Positions 1 to 6,654 are shown, counted from the first letter of the stretch. The stretch: DNA of 11,747 nucleotides from Desulfonatronaceae bacterium UBA663 (GCA_002299865.1 DBNV01000035.1:1144-12890), one strand, 5' to 3'. Numbers and translations are program-made. Notes: a model not told the origin generated them from the letters alone.

Positions 1-20
1 GCCGCCTTCGGCCGCCTTCG
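1..20. repeat. Tandem 10-bp direct repeat (two exact copies), at window edge
   Basis: GCCGCCTTCG occurs twice in a row, followed by a degraded third copy (GCTACATTCG, 21-30) that contains the flgN stop codon. On the minus strand this lies immediately downstream of flgN. Each unit plus the next few bases can form a small GCCG/CGGC hairpin with a CCTT loop, but no T tract follows on either strand, so I do not call a terminator. The repeat may continue beyond the window. Confidence 0.7.
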
Positions 21-21
21 G

Positions 22-501
22 CTACATTCGGCCCCGCAGCAGAGTGCCGGCCCCGTCGGGAGGCTTCCATGCGCCTCGCGGGGAGTAGGTGTATCCATTC
101 TTGGGTTTGATCTCCGCGCTCAAGAATTCCAGCATGACCCTGTTCTGATCCAGCAGGGCCATGGCGGTTTCCGTGTTCTGGGCGGCCTTGCGGGCGCAGA
201 CCTGCTCCTGCTGGTCGATGTCCCGCAGCAAGGACTCCATTTGAGGCCGTTCGGATCCCTCCACCAGGGACAACAGGTCGCGCATGGCGGGCAGCGCCGG
301 ACTTTGCGCCTGCAGCCGGTTTTTGAGTCCCTCCCGTTCCACGGCCAATTGTCGGAGCAGTTCCTGAATGGAGAATTCCACCTGGGCCACGGACTGAGGG
401 TCCCCCTTGCTTAAGTGACTGAACTCCTCGTCCTGCAACTGTTCCAGAACAACGAGGGCCTGCTTCTGACGATGCAGGTTTTCAAAGAAATAGCGGCTCA
501 T
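22..501 (-). CDS. flgN: FlgN-type flagellar export chaperone
   Basis: A 159-residue, mostly alpha-helical, Glu/Gln/Leu-rich protein with no signal peptide or membrane segment. FlgN proteins are cytoplasmic chaperones of about 140-160 residues that hold the hook-filament junction proteins FlgK and FlgL before export. The long helical stretches (about 8-60 and 85-130) and the Gly/Pro-rich basic tail (about 136-159, with AWKPP) fit the family as I know it from delta-type flagellar operons. The ATG is preceded on the minus strand by GAGGTG with a short 4-nt spacer. It is the last gene of the visible operon, 126 nt after the flgJ-type gene; that gap holds no convincing gene. The call rests on size, composition and position more than on a diagnostic motif. 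flgK and flgL would be expected next, outside the window. Confidence 0.72.
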   Translation of the reverse strand: MSRYFFENLHRQKQALVVLEQLQDEEFSHLSKGDPQSVAQVEFSIQELLRQLAVEREGLKNRLQAQSPALPAMRDLLSLVEGSERPQMESLLRDIDQQEQVCARKAAQNTETAMALLDQNRVMLEFLSAEIKPKNGYTYSPRGAWKPPDGAGTLLRGRM

Positions 502-560
502 TGCGCACCTCGATGGAAGCCTTTAAAGTATCCCAAAATTGACGTCCGATCTGATCAATG

Positions 561-580
561 CCGAGATTGCCCGAGATTGC
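561..580. repeat. Tandem 10-bp direct repeat between flgJ and flgN
   Basis: CCGAGATTGC occurs twice with no spacer in the 126-nt gap between the flgJ-type gene and flgN. The unit differs in sequence from the decamer pair at 1-20 but has the same length and copy number. It is close to one DNA helical turn, which could suit a phased binding site, but a simple slippage duplication is equally possible. Confidence 0.75.
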
Positions 581-627
581 GTTGATGCAAACGGTTCTTT
601 ATGAAAAGCGATAGTGCATCCGGCAGA

Positions 628-1737
628 TTACGCCGAGTCCTCCCGGCCGATGGGCAAGCCTGCCAGGAGCCGGTCGCGGACCTGTTTCGGGTCCCAGGCC
701 AAATTGTCTTGGCGGATTTCAAAGTGCAGATGCGGTCCGCTGGACCGACCGGACAAGCCCACCGTGGCGATAGTCTGTCCGGCACGCACCTTGTCTCCGA
801 CCCTGACCTTGTTTGCGTCGTTATGGGCGTAGTATGTACGCCATCCTCCGGCGTGCTCCAGCACAACTATTCTTCCGAATCCCCCCTGTTCTCCGACAAA
901 CACAACCCGTCCGTCCCAGGCCGCCTGCACGGGGGTGCCCTTGGGCGCGGCAAGATCAACGCCCGCATGCCAGGCCCGTTCACCGGTAAATGGATCCCTG
1001 CGCCAACCAAAACCCGAACTGACCCGTGCCTGAAGCGGCCAATGCATGGGCGGCAGGCCCGCCGCAGCCGTTACGTCGCGAGCGACGTTGATCTCGTCCG
1101 GGGCAAAGCCGGGGTGCTCCGGAACCACGCCGCCTCGTTCCTCAATGGCTCTGGCCAGGGAGCGCACACGTTCCATGGGGTCGGAGATTCCAAGTAGCCG
1201 CGCGGAGTAAACGCTTTCGACATGGGCATGGGGCAGGTTCGGTTCATGTTCATAATCCGAGACAACCAAAGGAGCACTCGCCTGTTCGGTCTTGTCGGGC
1301 GTTTTTTCCTCTGCGGTCGATGCAATGTAGGGTGGCAGCAAGGTCATGACCGGGATGTCCTTGGCCGGAGGAGAACTCGCCTTGCTGGCCTTGATCTGGT
1401 GCTCTCGCAATTGCTGGAAAATGATCTCCCCCAGGCCGATGCCCCCGGCGCGAGCCCACAGTACGGACATTTCCGTGTCAAAGTGGGACTGCCAGAACTC
1501 TTTGTCCCGGCTGTGCAAAAGTCCTTCCTTGGGCACGGTGGAGCGCATTTGTTTGAGGAGTTGGTGCAGAAGAAGGGCTTCAAAGTCCTGGCTGGCTTCG
1601 CGCATTTTGGCCTCGCGCTTGTCCTGCTCCGGGACGTGCGCCGTCGCCTGCAGTCTCATGGCTTCCAGGCGACGGCGCACGTCCTTGCTCTGGTCTTGAA
1701 GCAGCAACGTGTCTTCATGACCCTTAAGACCCAGCAT
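628..1737 (-). CDS. flgJ: FlgJ-type rod-cap protein with C-terminal M23 peptidase
   Basis: A 369-residue two-domain protein. Residues about 45-112 match the FlgJ N-terminal rod-binding domain (DFEALLLHQLLKQMRST at 51-67, then FWQSHFDTEMS and a Gly-rich GGIGLGE). Residues about 235-345 are an M23 (LytM-like) metallopeptidase: likely zinc ligands H257 and D261 (HAGVD) and H338, with H305 (YAHN) and H336 (HLHFE) as the other active-site histidines. All motifs are intact. A Pro/Ser/Glu-rich linker (about 113-230) joins the domains. In Salmonella FlgJ the second domain is a glucosaminidase; here it should cut peptide crosslinks to open the wall for the rod. The protein has no signal peptide, as for Salmonella FlgJ, consistent with export through the flagellar apparatus. 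The start overlaps the flgI stop as TGATG, with a strong GGAGGTGATC ribosome site inside the flgI end. Confidence 0.88.
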   Translation of the reverse strand: MLGLKGHEDTLLLQDQSKDVRRRLEAMRLQATAHVPEQDKREAKMREASQDFEALLLHQLLKQMRSTVPKEGLLHSRDKEFWQSHFDTEMSVLWARAGGIGLGEIIFQQLREHQIKASKASSPPAKDIPVMTLLPPYIASTAEEKTPDKTEQASAPLVVSDYEHEPNLPHAHVESVYSARLLGISDPMERVRSLARAIEERGGVVPEHPGFAPDEINVARDVTAAAGLPPMHWPLQARVSSGFGWRRDPFTGERAWHAGVDLAAPKGTPVQAAWDGRVVFVGEQGGFGRIVVLEHAGGWRTYYAHNDANKVRVGDKVRAGQTIATVGLSGRSSGPHLHFEIRQDNLAWDPKQVRDRLLAGLPIGREDSA

Positions 1738-2864
1738 CAGATCACCTCCACATCCGCGTGCAGGGCCCCGGCGGCCTTCAGGGTGCGCAGAATGGAGATC
1801 AGGTCGCGGGGGGTCGCTCCGAGGGCGTTCAGCCCGTGGATCAGGTCTTGCAGCGTGGCTCCTTCCAGCAGAGTCAAACGGTGGTCCTCCTCGCGAATCA
1901 CCACTTCAGTGCGCGGCACTACGACCGGCTCTTCCGGCAGGGTGAAGGGCAGGGGCATGACCACTTCCGGACGTTCGAGAACCACGATGTGCAGGTGGCC
2001 ATGCGTTACGGCCACCTTGGACAAGCGCACGTTCTGCCCGACAACCACAGTACCGGTTTTTTCATCCACCACTACCCGGGCCCTGTCGTCCGGGGTGATC
2101 GGCAAGTTTTCCAGGGCCGCGATAAAGGGCACTAGATTGCCTTGATACAGGTCGGGCACGCTCACCTCCACGGTGGAGATGTCCTTGGCCCGGGCCAACG
2201 AAGAGCCAAAGTTCCGGTTGATCTTGTTCACCACCTGCATGGCCGTGGAAAAGTCGTTGGTCTGCAAATGCAACACGACGTTTTCCTGTTGATTGAAGGC
2301 AAAGGGCACGGAGCGTTCCACTGTGGCTCCATTGGGAATCAAGCCCACAGTGGGGATGTTCACCTGGACCTGGGCCGCATCTCCGGCGACGCTGAATCCG
2401 CCGATGATCAGCGGTCCTTGGGCCAGAGCGTAAATTTCACCGTCCACCCCGCGCATGGGGGTCATCAGCAACACTCCGCCTAAAAGGCTTGAAGCGTCGC
2501 CCACCGAGGCCACGGATACGTCCAGGCTGGAACCGGCCCTGGCGGAGACGGGCATCTGGGCCGTGACCATGACCGCGGCCACGTTACGCACCCGCAGCTT
2601 TGCGCGATCCACGCGCACGCCCATGCGTTCCAGCATGTTGGACATGGATTGGATGGTGAATTCAGCCCCTCGGCGGTCGCCCGTGCCCGAAAGACCGACG
2701 ACCAATCCGTAGCCAACAAGTTGGTTGCTGCGGGTGCCGGAAAACGTGGCGATATCCTTGATGCGGACCATGGCCTGGGCCCGGTCGGGCAGCGCCACGC
2801 CGATCAGCAAGCTCAGGGTCATGGCCAGCAAGGCCGCACGGGATGGAATCGTCAGGAATGACAT
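1737..2864 (-). CDS. flgI: Flagellar P-ring protein FlgI
   Basis: A 375-residue protein, normal FlgI length. Residues 1-31 form a Sec signal peptide (hydrophobic core about 11-25, likely cleavage after AQA), giving a periplasmic product. The mature part opens with VRIKDIA (33-39) and NQLVGYGLVVGLSGTGD (47-63), followed by ALAQGPL near 146-152, all typical of FlgI. About two dozen copies assemble into the P ring around the rod in the peptidoglycan layer, with FlgA as chaperone. The ATG follows TAAGGA with an 8-nt spacer on the minus strand. It is co-oriented with flgH (48-nt gap) and its stop overlaps the next gene by 1 nt, so translation is probably coupled to the flgJ-type gene. Confidence 0.97.
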   Translation of the reverse strand: MSFLTIPSRAALLAMTLSLLIGVALPDRAQAMVRIKDIATFSGTRSNQLVGYGLVVGLSGTGDRRGAEFTIQSMSNMLERMGVRVDRAKLRVRNVAAVMVTAQMPVSARAGSSLDVSVASVGDASSLLGGVLLMTPMRGVDGEIYALAQGPLIIGGFSVAGDAAQVQVNIPTVGLIPNGATVERSVPFAFNQQENVVLHLQTNDFSTAMQVVNKINRNFGSSLARAKDISTVEVSVPDLYQGNLVPFIAALENLPITPDDRARVVVDEKTGTVVVGQNVRLSKVAVTHGHLHIVVLERPEVVMPLPFTLPEEPVVVPRTEVVIREEDHRLTLLEGATLQDLIHGLNALGATPRDLISILRTLKAAGALHADVEVI

Positions 2865-2912
2865 GCAAGAATTCCTTAGGAGATCTGCCGAATGTCTTCT
2901 CTGGTTATGATT

Positions 2913-3653
2913 TTAGAACGGCCACACGTTTACAAGGATCCGGGTCATCCAGCCGGGGCGCTGCTTGTCCGCCAGAACGCCCATGCCGTAAAATTCCACT
3001 GTGGCGTCAGCCATATGCGTTGAAAGGATGGTGTTGTCCGGATTGATGTCTGTGGAGCGCACTAAACCACGAACCACAATGATCTGGGTTTCGTTGTTCA
3101 CGCGGATTTCCCGCGCTCCCTCCACCTGCAGGACCCCCCCGGGCAGGACCCGGACCACCCGCGCCCCCACAGTAGCGCTGATGGCCGATTCCCGTTTGGT
3201 TTCGCCGTCGCCCGTGAATTCGCTTGAGGACGTGGCCCTGACCAGGGGCGTATCCCCGAAATTGTCGCGGCTGATGCCCATGATCCCCAGGGCGTTGTTT
3301 AGCAAGGGCTGGTCAATCATGTGCTCGATGCCCAGGCCGATGCTGGAATCCCTGGAAGCGTCCGTGGTGGCTTTGTTTCTGGCTTGGGAATGTTCTACGA
3401 TCTGGATGAGCACGATGTCCCCGACCCGCCGGGCCCGGTTGTCCGCGAAGAGCAGTTCCGCACTGGCCGGATTGAACAGGGAGCCCGGGTTTTGTTCCAC
3501 TGGAGGCGGGATGTCTACGCCTTGGGTCAGCATGGGGGTGGGCATGCTTTGCGTTGTCGCGGGTGCGCAGGCGGCTGCAAGACAAATCAAGACCAGCGCC
3601 GCAGCCGCATGAAAAACGGCATTCGCGTTTGGTCGGCCGGTTGTTTTTTTCAT
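2913..3653 (-). CDS. flgH: Flagellar L-ring lipoprotein FlgH
   Basis: A 246-residue lipoprotein. The N-terminus is MKKTTGRPN followed by a hydrophobic stretch and a lipobox LAAAC (25-29), so Cys29 should be lipidated and the protein placed in the outer membrane. Its L ring is the outer bushing of the rod. GSLFNP (57-62) and RVGDIVLIQI (76-85) are FlgH landmarks, and the C-terminus ends in NVWPF. I chose the ATG at 3653 because it gives the expected signal peptide; the same frame stays open upstream to 4019, but that part overlaps flgA and has no FlgH character. The ribosome site is weak (ACGGAAG). Gap to flgA is 34 nt. Confidence 0.96.
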   Translation of the reverse strand: MKKTTGRPNANAVFHAAAALVLICLAAACAPATTQSMPTPMLTQGVDIPPPVEQNPGSLFNPASAELLFADNRARRVGDIVLIQIVEHSQARNKATTDASRDSSIGLGIEHMIDQPLLNNALGIMGISRDNFGDTPLVRATSSSEFTGDGETKRESAISATVGARVVRVLPGGVLQVEGAREIRVNNETQIIVVRGLVRSTDINPDNTILSTHMADATVEFYGMGVLADKQRPGWMTRILVNVWPF

Positions 3654-3687
3654 GGCTTCCGTCCCTCGTTCTTGCTCATCTGTTTTC

Positions 3688-4686
3688 TCATCTGACCACG
3701 ACGGTTTCATAATCTCGAACCCTGGCCAGGACTTCATTATTATTTTGCAAGTTCCGCACCGGAACCGTTTCCCCAATGGCCCCGTCCGCCATGACCTGAA
3801 CCTGGATCTGGAGTCTGACCAGATCGCCCTCGTACACCAAAAGGACCTGGTCTCCCTTGCGCACTGCGGGCAAGGGGCGCAGCGACGAGGCGTAAATGAC
3901 CTGATCCATGCCCACGGGGGAGTGGACCTGCCACGGCCCTCCCGAACCGTCCCAGGGCACCTCGCGCAGATAGGCCAGATTCTTGCGCTGGAACACAACG
4001 TCCCCTGGTTCCAACGCAAGGCCTGAATTCAGAGGCCTGGCCGCGCAAGGCACAGTTTGCCATACATCCAGGAATACCGTGCCCGTCAGCCTGCGGAGCA
4101 CGCTTCCGTCCACGGCTCGCAGCACGAAGCGGAGGCTGTTGCGACCGGGCTGCAACGGACCGGCCGGCTTGATCTCCAGGGTGTCCTGGATATGCCCCAA
4201 GAAGATGTGCGACGGTAGACGAAAGTCGCGCAAGGTGGTTTCCTCGCCCAGAAGCCGGGCTTGAGGAGTCAAAAAAGTGACAAGGCGGGAGCGTAATTCC
4301 TCCTCCAGGATCACTTGCCCGCCACCTTGTAAAACCACCTGGGACGGTGCCCGGCAAACCGTGGCGACGTCCCCCAGATACTTTCCAAGCAGATTCAAGA
4401 TCTGATTTCTGGACAAGGTCATGGTCCGTCCGCTTTCAGGAGCAGGCCATAACTGCCGCTGGGAAAGACTTGCCCACTGGGCGCGGCCCTGCTCGGTCAG
4501 CGGGCTGGCAATATCCCCGAAGGTGACGCGAGGGCCTGCGACGACTGCCACCGGATGAATCAGGAAGTGCCAGTATCCTTGTTGAGCCAGAGATGAAAGA
4601 GGCGTGGTCAGAGACAAGCAGACCGCTAGAACGATGATTGCCAAAGCCGGCGCACTTCGTTCGCGCATGGTGTTTCTTCTTGTCAT
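3688..4686 (-). CDS. flgA: Flagellar P-ring assembly chaperone FlgA
   Basis: A 332-residue periplasmic protein. A Sec signal peptide (hydrophobic about 13-31, likely cleavage after SLA at 34) follows two possible start codons, Met1 (4686) and Met7 (4668); neither has a strong ribosome site. The C-terminal part (about 208-332) fits the FlgA SAF/chaperone domain: LALEPGDVVFQRKNLAY, then PAVRKGDQVLLVYEGDLVRL and a conserved end with ADGAIGETVPVRNLQN. FlgA helps FlgI polymerise into the P ring. The protein is longer than Salmonella FlgA (about 220 residues) because of an extra N-terminal region (35-205) without motifs I can name. It lies 41 nt downstream of flgG and two genes upstream of its client flgI. 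Confidence 0.92.
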   Translation of the reverse strand: MTRRNTMRERSAPALAIIVLAVCLSLTTPLSSLAQQGYWHFLIHPVAVVAGPRVTFGDIASPLTEQGRAQWASLSQRQLWPAPESGRTMTLSRNQILNLLGKYLGDVATVCRAPSQVVLQGGGQVILEEELRSRLVTFLTPQARLLGEETTLRDFRLPSHIFLGHIQDTLEIKPAGPLQPGRNSLRFVLRAVDGSVLRRLTGTVFLDVWQTVPCAARPLNSGLALEPGDVVFQRKNLAYLREVPWDGSGGPWQVHSPVGMDQVIYASSLRPLPAVRKGDQVLLVYEGDLVRLQIQVQVMADGAIGETVPVRNLQNNNEVLARVRDYETVVVR

Positions 4687-4727
4687 CGCGGCACCGTTGT
4701 TTCGTGGAATCAGGCAGGCTCGATGGC

Positions 4728-5510
4728 CTAGCGTTTCATCTGGTTGGCGACCTGCAGCATCTGATCCGAGGTCTGGAGGGCTCTGGAATTGATTTCATAC
4801 GCTCGCTGGCCGGTGATCAGATTGACCATCTCCTCGACAATGTCCACGTTGGACATTTCCAGAAAAGCTTGGGCAATGGTCCCCACGTTTTCTTCACCGG
4901 GGACCCCTTCCAGTTCTTCCCCGGAGGCTGCGGTGGGCAGGAACAGATTGCGTCCGATGCTGTTTAAGCCAGCCGGATTGATGAAGGTGAACAGAGGGAT
5001 GTCCGCGCCTGCCAGCTCCTCCCCGAATTTATCCATGGCCGAAATGCGCCCTCTTTCCGTGACCACGATATTTTGCGTATCTGGGGGGACGATGAATTCC
5101 GGTTGCAGGGCGTAGCCGTTGGCGGTCATGATCCGGCCCTCGTTGTCCAGCTTGAAGGTTCCTGCCCGGGTGTAAGCAAACTCGCCGTTGACATCCACCT
5201 GGAAGAAACCCTGGCCTTCGATGGCCAGATCCAGCGGGTTGCCCGTATTTCGGAATGCTCCCTGGGAAAATTCCTTATGCACGGCCACCGGCCGAACTCC
5301 CATGCCCACCTGTAAACCCGTGGGAATGCGGTCTCCTGCGGCAGTCACGGACCCGGCGATCTTGAGGGTTTGGTACATCAGGTCCTCGAACTCGGCCCGG
5401 CTTTTTTTAAAGCCCGTGGTGTTGACGTTGGCCAGGTTGTTGGTCGTAACGTCAATGCTCAACTGCATGGCCATCATGCCTGAGGCCGCGGTCCATAATG
5501 AACGCATCAT
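4728..5510 (-). CDS. flgG: Distal rod protein FlgG
   Basis: A 260-residue protein of the normal FlgG size. It starts MMRSLWTAASGM and has the rod-protein motif NNLANVNTTGFK (24-35), the FlgG-specific segment (about 46-76, YQTLK to GVRPVA) known to set distal-rod geometry, a central GNPLDLAIEGQGFFQV (90-105), and the C-terminal rod motif LEMSNVDIVEEMVNLI (217-232) followed by TGQRAYEINSRALQT. FlgG forms the distal rod that passes through the P and L rings; it is exported by the flagellar type III system and has no cleaved signal. A strong GGAGGT with an 8-nt spacer on the minus strand supports the start at 5510. It is paralogous to the upstream flgF. Confidence 0.97.
   Translation of the reverse strand: MMRSLWTAASGMMAMQLSIDVTTNNLANVNTTGFKKSRAEFEDLMYQTLKIAGSVTAAGDRIPTGLQVGMGVRPVAVHKEFSQGAFRNTGNPLDLAIEGQGFFQVDVNGEFAYTRAGTFKLDNEGRIMTANGYALQPEFIVPPDTQNIVVTERGRISAMDKFGEELAGADIPLFTFINPAGLNSIGRNLFLPTAASGEELEGVPGEENVGTIAQAFLEMSNVDIVEEMVNLITGQRAYEINSRALQTSDQMLQVANQMKR
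5411..5441. repeat. 31-bp exact repeat, copy in flgG
   Basis: This stretch is identical at every base to 6257-6287 in flgF. It encodes residues 24-33 (NNLANVNTTG) at the same position in both paralogues. Confidence 0.9.
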
Positions 5511-5552
5511 CGCTGCTTACCTCCGCAATCTAGATCACTGGTTTTGGCGTTT

Positions 5553-5566
5553 CTCTTTGCAAAGAG
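5553..5566. other. 14-bp perfect palindrome between flgF and flgG
   Basis: CTCTTTGCAAAGAG is its own reverse complement. It sits in the 69-nt gap between flgF and flgG, about 42 nt upstream of the flgG start. It could be a dimeric regulator site or, in RNA, a 5-bp hairpin with a UGCA loop. No T tract follows it on the minus strand, so it is not an intrinsic terminator. Function unknown. Confidence 0.5.
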
Positions 5567-5579
5567 TGAGGACGCGGGC

Positions 5580-6356
5580 TTAACGGGCCGCGGCCACTTC
5601 GCGGATCAGTTTTCGGTCGGCTTCCTGGGTGGTGCGCATGACCTTTTGATAGGCTTCAAACAGGCGGTGCGTCTCGATCATGGAAACCATCTCCTGAACC
5701 ACGTTCACATTGGCACCCTCCAGGTATCCACTGATCACGGACACGTTTTCCGCAGGTTCCTCCACGGCCTGGGCTCCATCTCGAATCCGGAAGAGATTCT
5801 GCCCCACCTTCTCCAGCACCTGTGGATTGGCGAAGTTCACCACCTGCAGCAGGCCTACGCCTTCGTCATTGACGGTGATCTGCCCGTTAGGCGCGATGTA
5901 GACTTGCCCACCGGGCTCAAGATTGATTTCTCCGTCATTGCCCAGCACGGGATAGTTCTGGCTATTGACCAATTGACCTTCCGGGGTCAGGTGGAAATTC
6001 CCGTTGCGCGTGTAGAAAACGCCTTGCGGGGTACGCACCTTGAAAAAGCCTTCACCGTGCAGGGCCACGTCCAGAGGGTTGCCCGTCTTTTGCAGACTGC
6101 CTTGACTGAAATCGATATGGGACAAGGCGATGCGGATCTGAGCCATCTCGTCAGGCACGGGCAATAGGGACTCTTCATTGAGCGCCGCAATGGGATCCAA
6201 CATGTTGTGGCCGAAGCGGACGAAGACATCCTTGAAAGCCAAGGACTCGCGTTTGTAGCCCGTGGTGTTGACGTTGGCCAGGTTGTTCGCGATATTGGCC
6301 AGCCGATGCTCCTGGGTCAGGGCACCGAACAGGGCGTTGTACATGCTTGCCTGCAT
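5580..6356 (-). CDS. flgF: Proximal rod protein FlgF
   Basis: A 258-residue rod protein: N-terminal SMYNALFGALTQEHRL and NNLANVNTTGYK (24-35), central GNPLDVALHGEGFFKV (92-107), and C-terminal YLEGANVNVVQEMVSMIETHR (211-231). It lacks the FlgG-specific segment and lies immediately upstream of a clear flgG, as FlgF usually does. FlgF forms part of the rod between the MS ring and the distal rod. The ATG is preceded on the minus strand by GGAGG (plus positions 6364-6368) with a 7-nt spacer. It is the first gene of the visible flagellar operon, directly downstream of a sigma-54 type promoter. Confidence 0.93.
   Translation of the reverse strand: MQASMYNALFGALTQEHRLANIANNLANVNTTGYKRESLAFKDVFVRFGHNMLDPIAALNEESLLPVPDEMAQIRIALSHIDFSQGSLQKTGNPLDVALHGEGFFKVRTPQGVFYTRNGNFHLTPEGQLVNSQNYPVLGNDGEINLEPGGQVYIAPNGQITVNDEGVGLLQVVNFANPQVLEKVGQNLFRIRDGAQAVEEPAENVSVISGYLEGANVNVVQEMVSMIETHRLFEAYQKVMRTTQEADRKLIREVAAAR
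6257..6287. repeat. 31-bp exact repeat, copy in flgF
   Basis: Identical to 5411-5441 in flgG, 846 bp apart and in the same reading phase. Recombination between the copies would remove 282 codons and join the FlgF N-terminus in frame to FlgG. Confidence 0.9.
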
Positions 6357-6379
6357 AATGCATCCTCCGTCCCTGGTTT

Positions 6380-6396
6380 AAGCAAGATTCAGGCCA
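6380..6396 (-). promoter_or_regulatory. Sigma-54 type promoter for the flagellar operon
   Basis: The minus strand reads TGGCCTG-AATC-TTGCTT. The -24 GG and -12 GC have the required 12-base separation, and the -24 block matches 5 of 7 consensus bases (TGGCACG). Predicted transcription start is near 6370, leaving a leader of about 14 nt that already contains the flgF ribosome site. RpoN control of rod and ring genes is common in polar-flagellate proteobacteria and fits here. It was found by eye; no activator site was identified. Confidence 0.7.
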
Positions 6397-6431
6397 CTTC
6401 CTTGCCACCCTCACCCATTTTTGTGCCGCAC

Positions 6432-6460
6432 TTGACAAGGCCCCCCGCGTTGAGCATATG
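6432..6460 (+). promoter_or_regulatory. Sigma-70 type promoter for tRNA-Gly
   Basis: A perfect -35 box TTGACA (6432-6437) is followed after 17 nt by CATATG (6455-6460), or after 19 nt by TATGAC (6457-6462). Either is a weak -10 box. Transcription would start roughly 5-10 nt before the mature tRNA 5' end. The GC-rich spacer is unusual. It may also drive rimP-nusA-ylxR-infB by read-through, since I see no better promoter between the tRNA and rimP. Confidence 0.6.
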
Positions 6461-6476
6461 ACATTTTGCGTTTGAA

Positions 6477-6552
6477 GCGGGCGTAGCTCAGTTGGTAGAG
6501 TACAAGCTTCCCAAGCTTGGTGTCGCGGGTTCGACCCCCGTCGCCCGCTCCA
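6477..6552 (+). tRNA. tRNA-Gly, anticodon CCC
   Basis: A full cloverleaf can be drawn: acceptor GCGGGCG (6477-6483) with CGCCCGC (6542-6548); D stem GCTC/GAGT with one G-T pair and loop AGTTGGTA; anticodon stem CAAGC/GCTTG around loop TTCCCAA, anticodon CCC at 6510-6512; variable loop GTGTC; T stem GCGGG/CCCGT with loop TTCGACC; discriminator T and encoded CCA (6550-6552). CCC reads the glycine codon GGG. A promoter lies just upstream and an intrinsic terminator 60 nt downstream. It stands where E. coli has metY, directly ahead of rimP-nusA-infB. Confidence 0.97.
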
Positions 6553-6612
6553 GTATCTAGCGCAACATCCTGTCGCTTGCGGCTGGTTTCGCAAACATTT
6601 GGAGCAAACGGG

Positions 6613-6641
6613 GTGGGCCTTGGGTCCACTTTTTTTTTTTT
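6613..6641 (+). terminator. Intrinsic terminator between tRNA-Gly and rimP
   Basis: The 7-bp stem GTGGGCC (6613-6619) / GGTCCAC (6623-6629), one G-U pair and loop TTG, is followed at once by 12 T (6630-6641). This is a textbook Rho-independent terminator for the plus strand. It ends 13 nt before the rimP start codon, so any transcript reaching rimP from the tRNA promoter must pass it. Confidence 0.9.
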
Positions 6642-6654
6642 GGCTTTACGGATA

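Noticed and set aside
530..560. Extended -10 type promoter (TGGGATACT on the minus strand) before flgN
   Set aside because: No matching -35 box at normal spacing, so support is too weak to list.
502..627. Possible flgM gene between flgJ and flgN
   Set aside because: The 126-nt gap is too short for FlgM and contains no open frame with a ribosome site; flgM may lie elsewhere.
1222..2145. 307-codon plus-strand frame opposite flgJ and flgI
   Set aside because: It spans the junction of two clear minus-strand genes, has no family character, and becomes Ser/Thr/Arg-rich, as antisense shadows do.
3654..4019. Upstream extension of the flgH reading frame
   Set aside because: It would add 122 residues overlapping flgA and destroy the signal peptide and lipobox that begin properly at 3653.
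6477..6552. tRNA-Gly as an integration site for a mobile element
   Set aside because: No integrase, no repeated tRNA 3' end, and only housekeeping genes on both sides.
6517..6654. Longer rimP start at 6517
   Set aside because: It would begin inside the tRNA-Gly gene and run through a terminator; the RimP family sequence starts after 6655.
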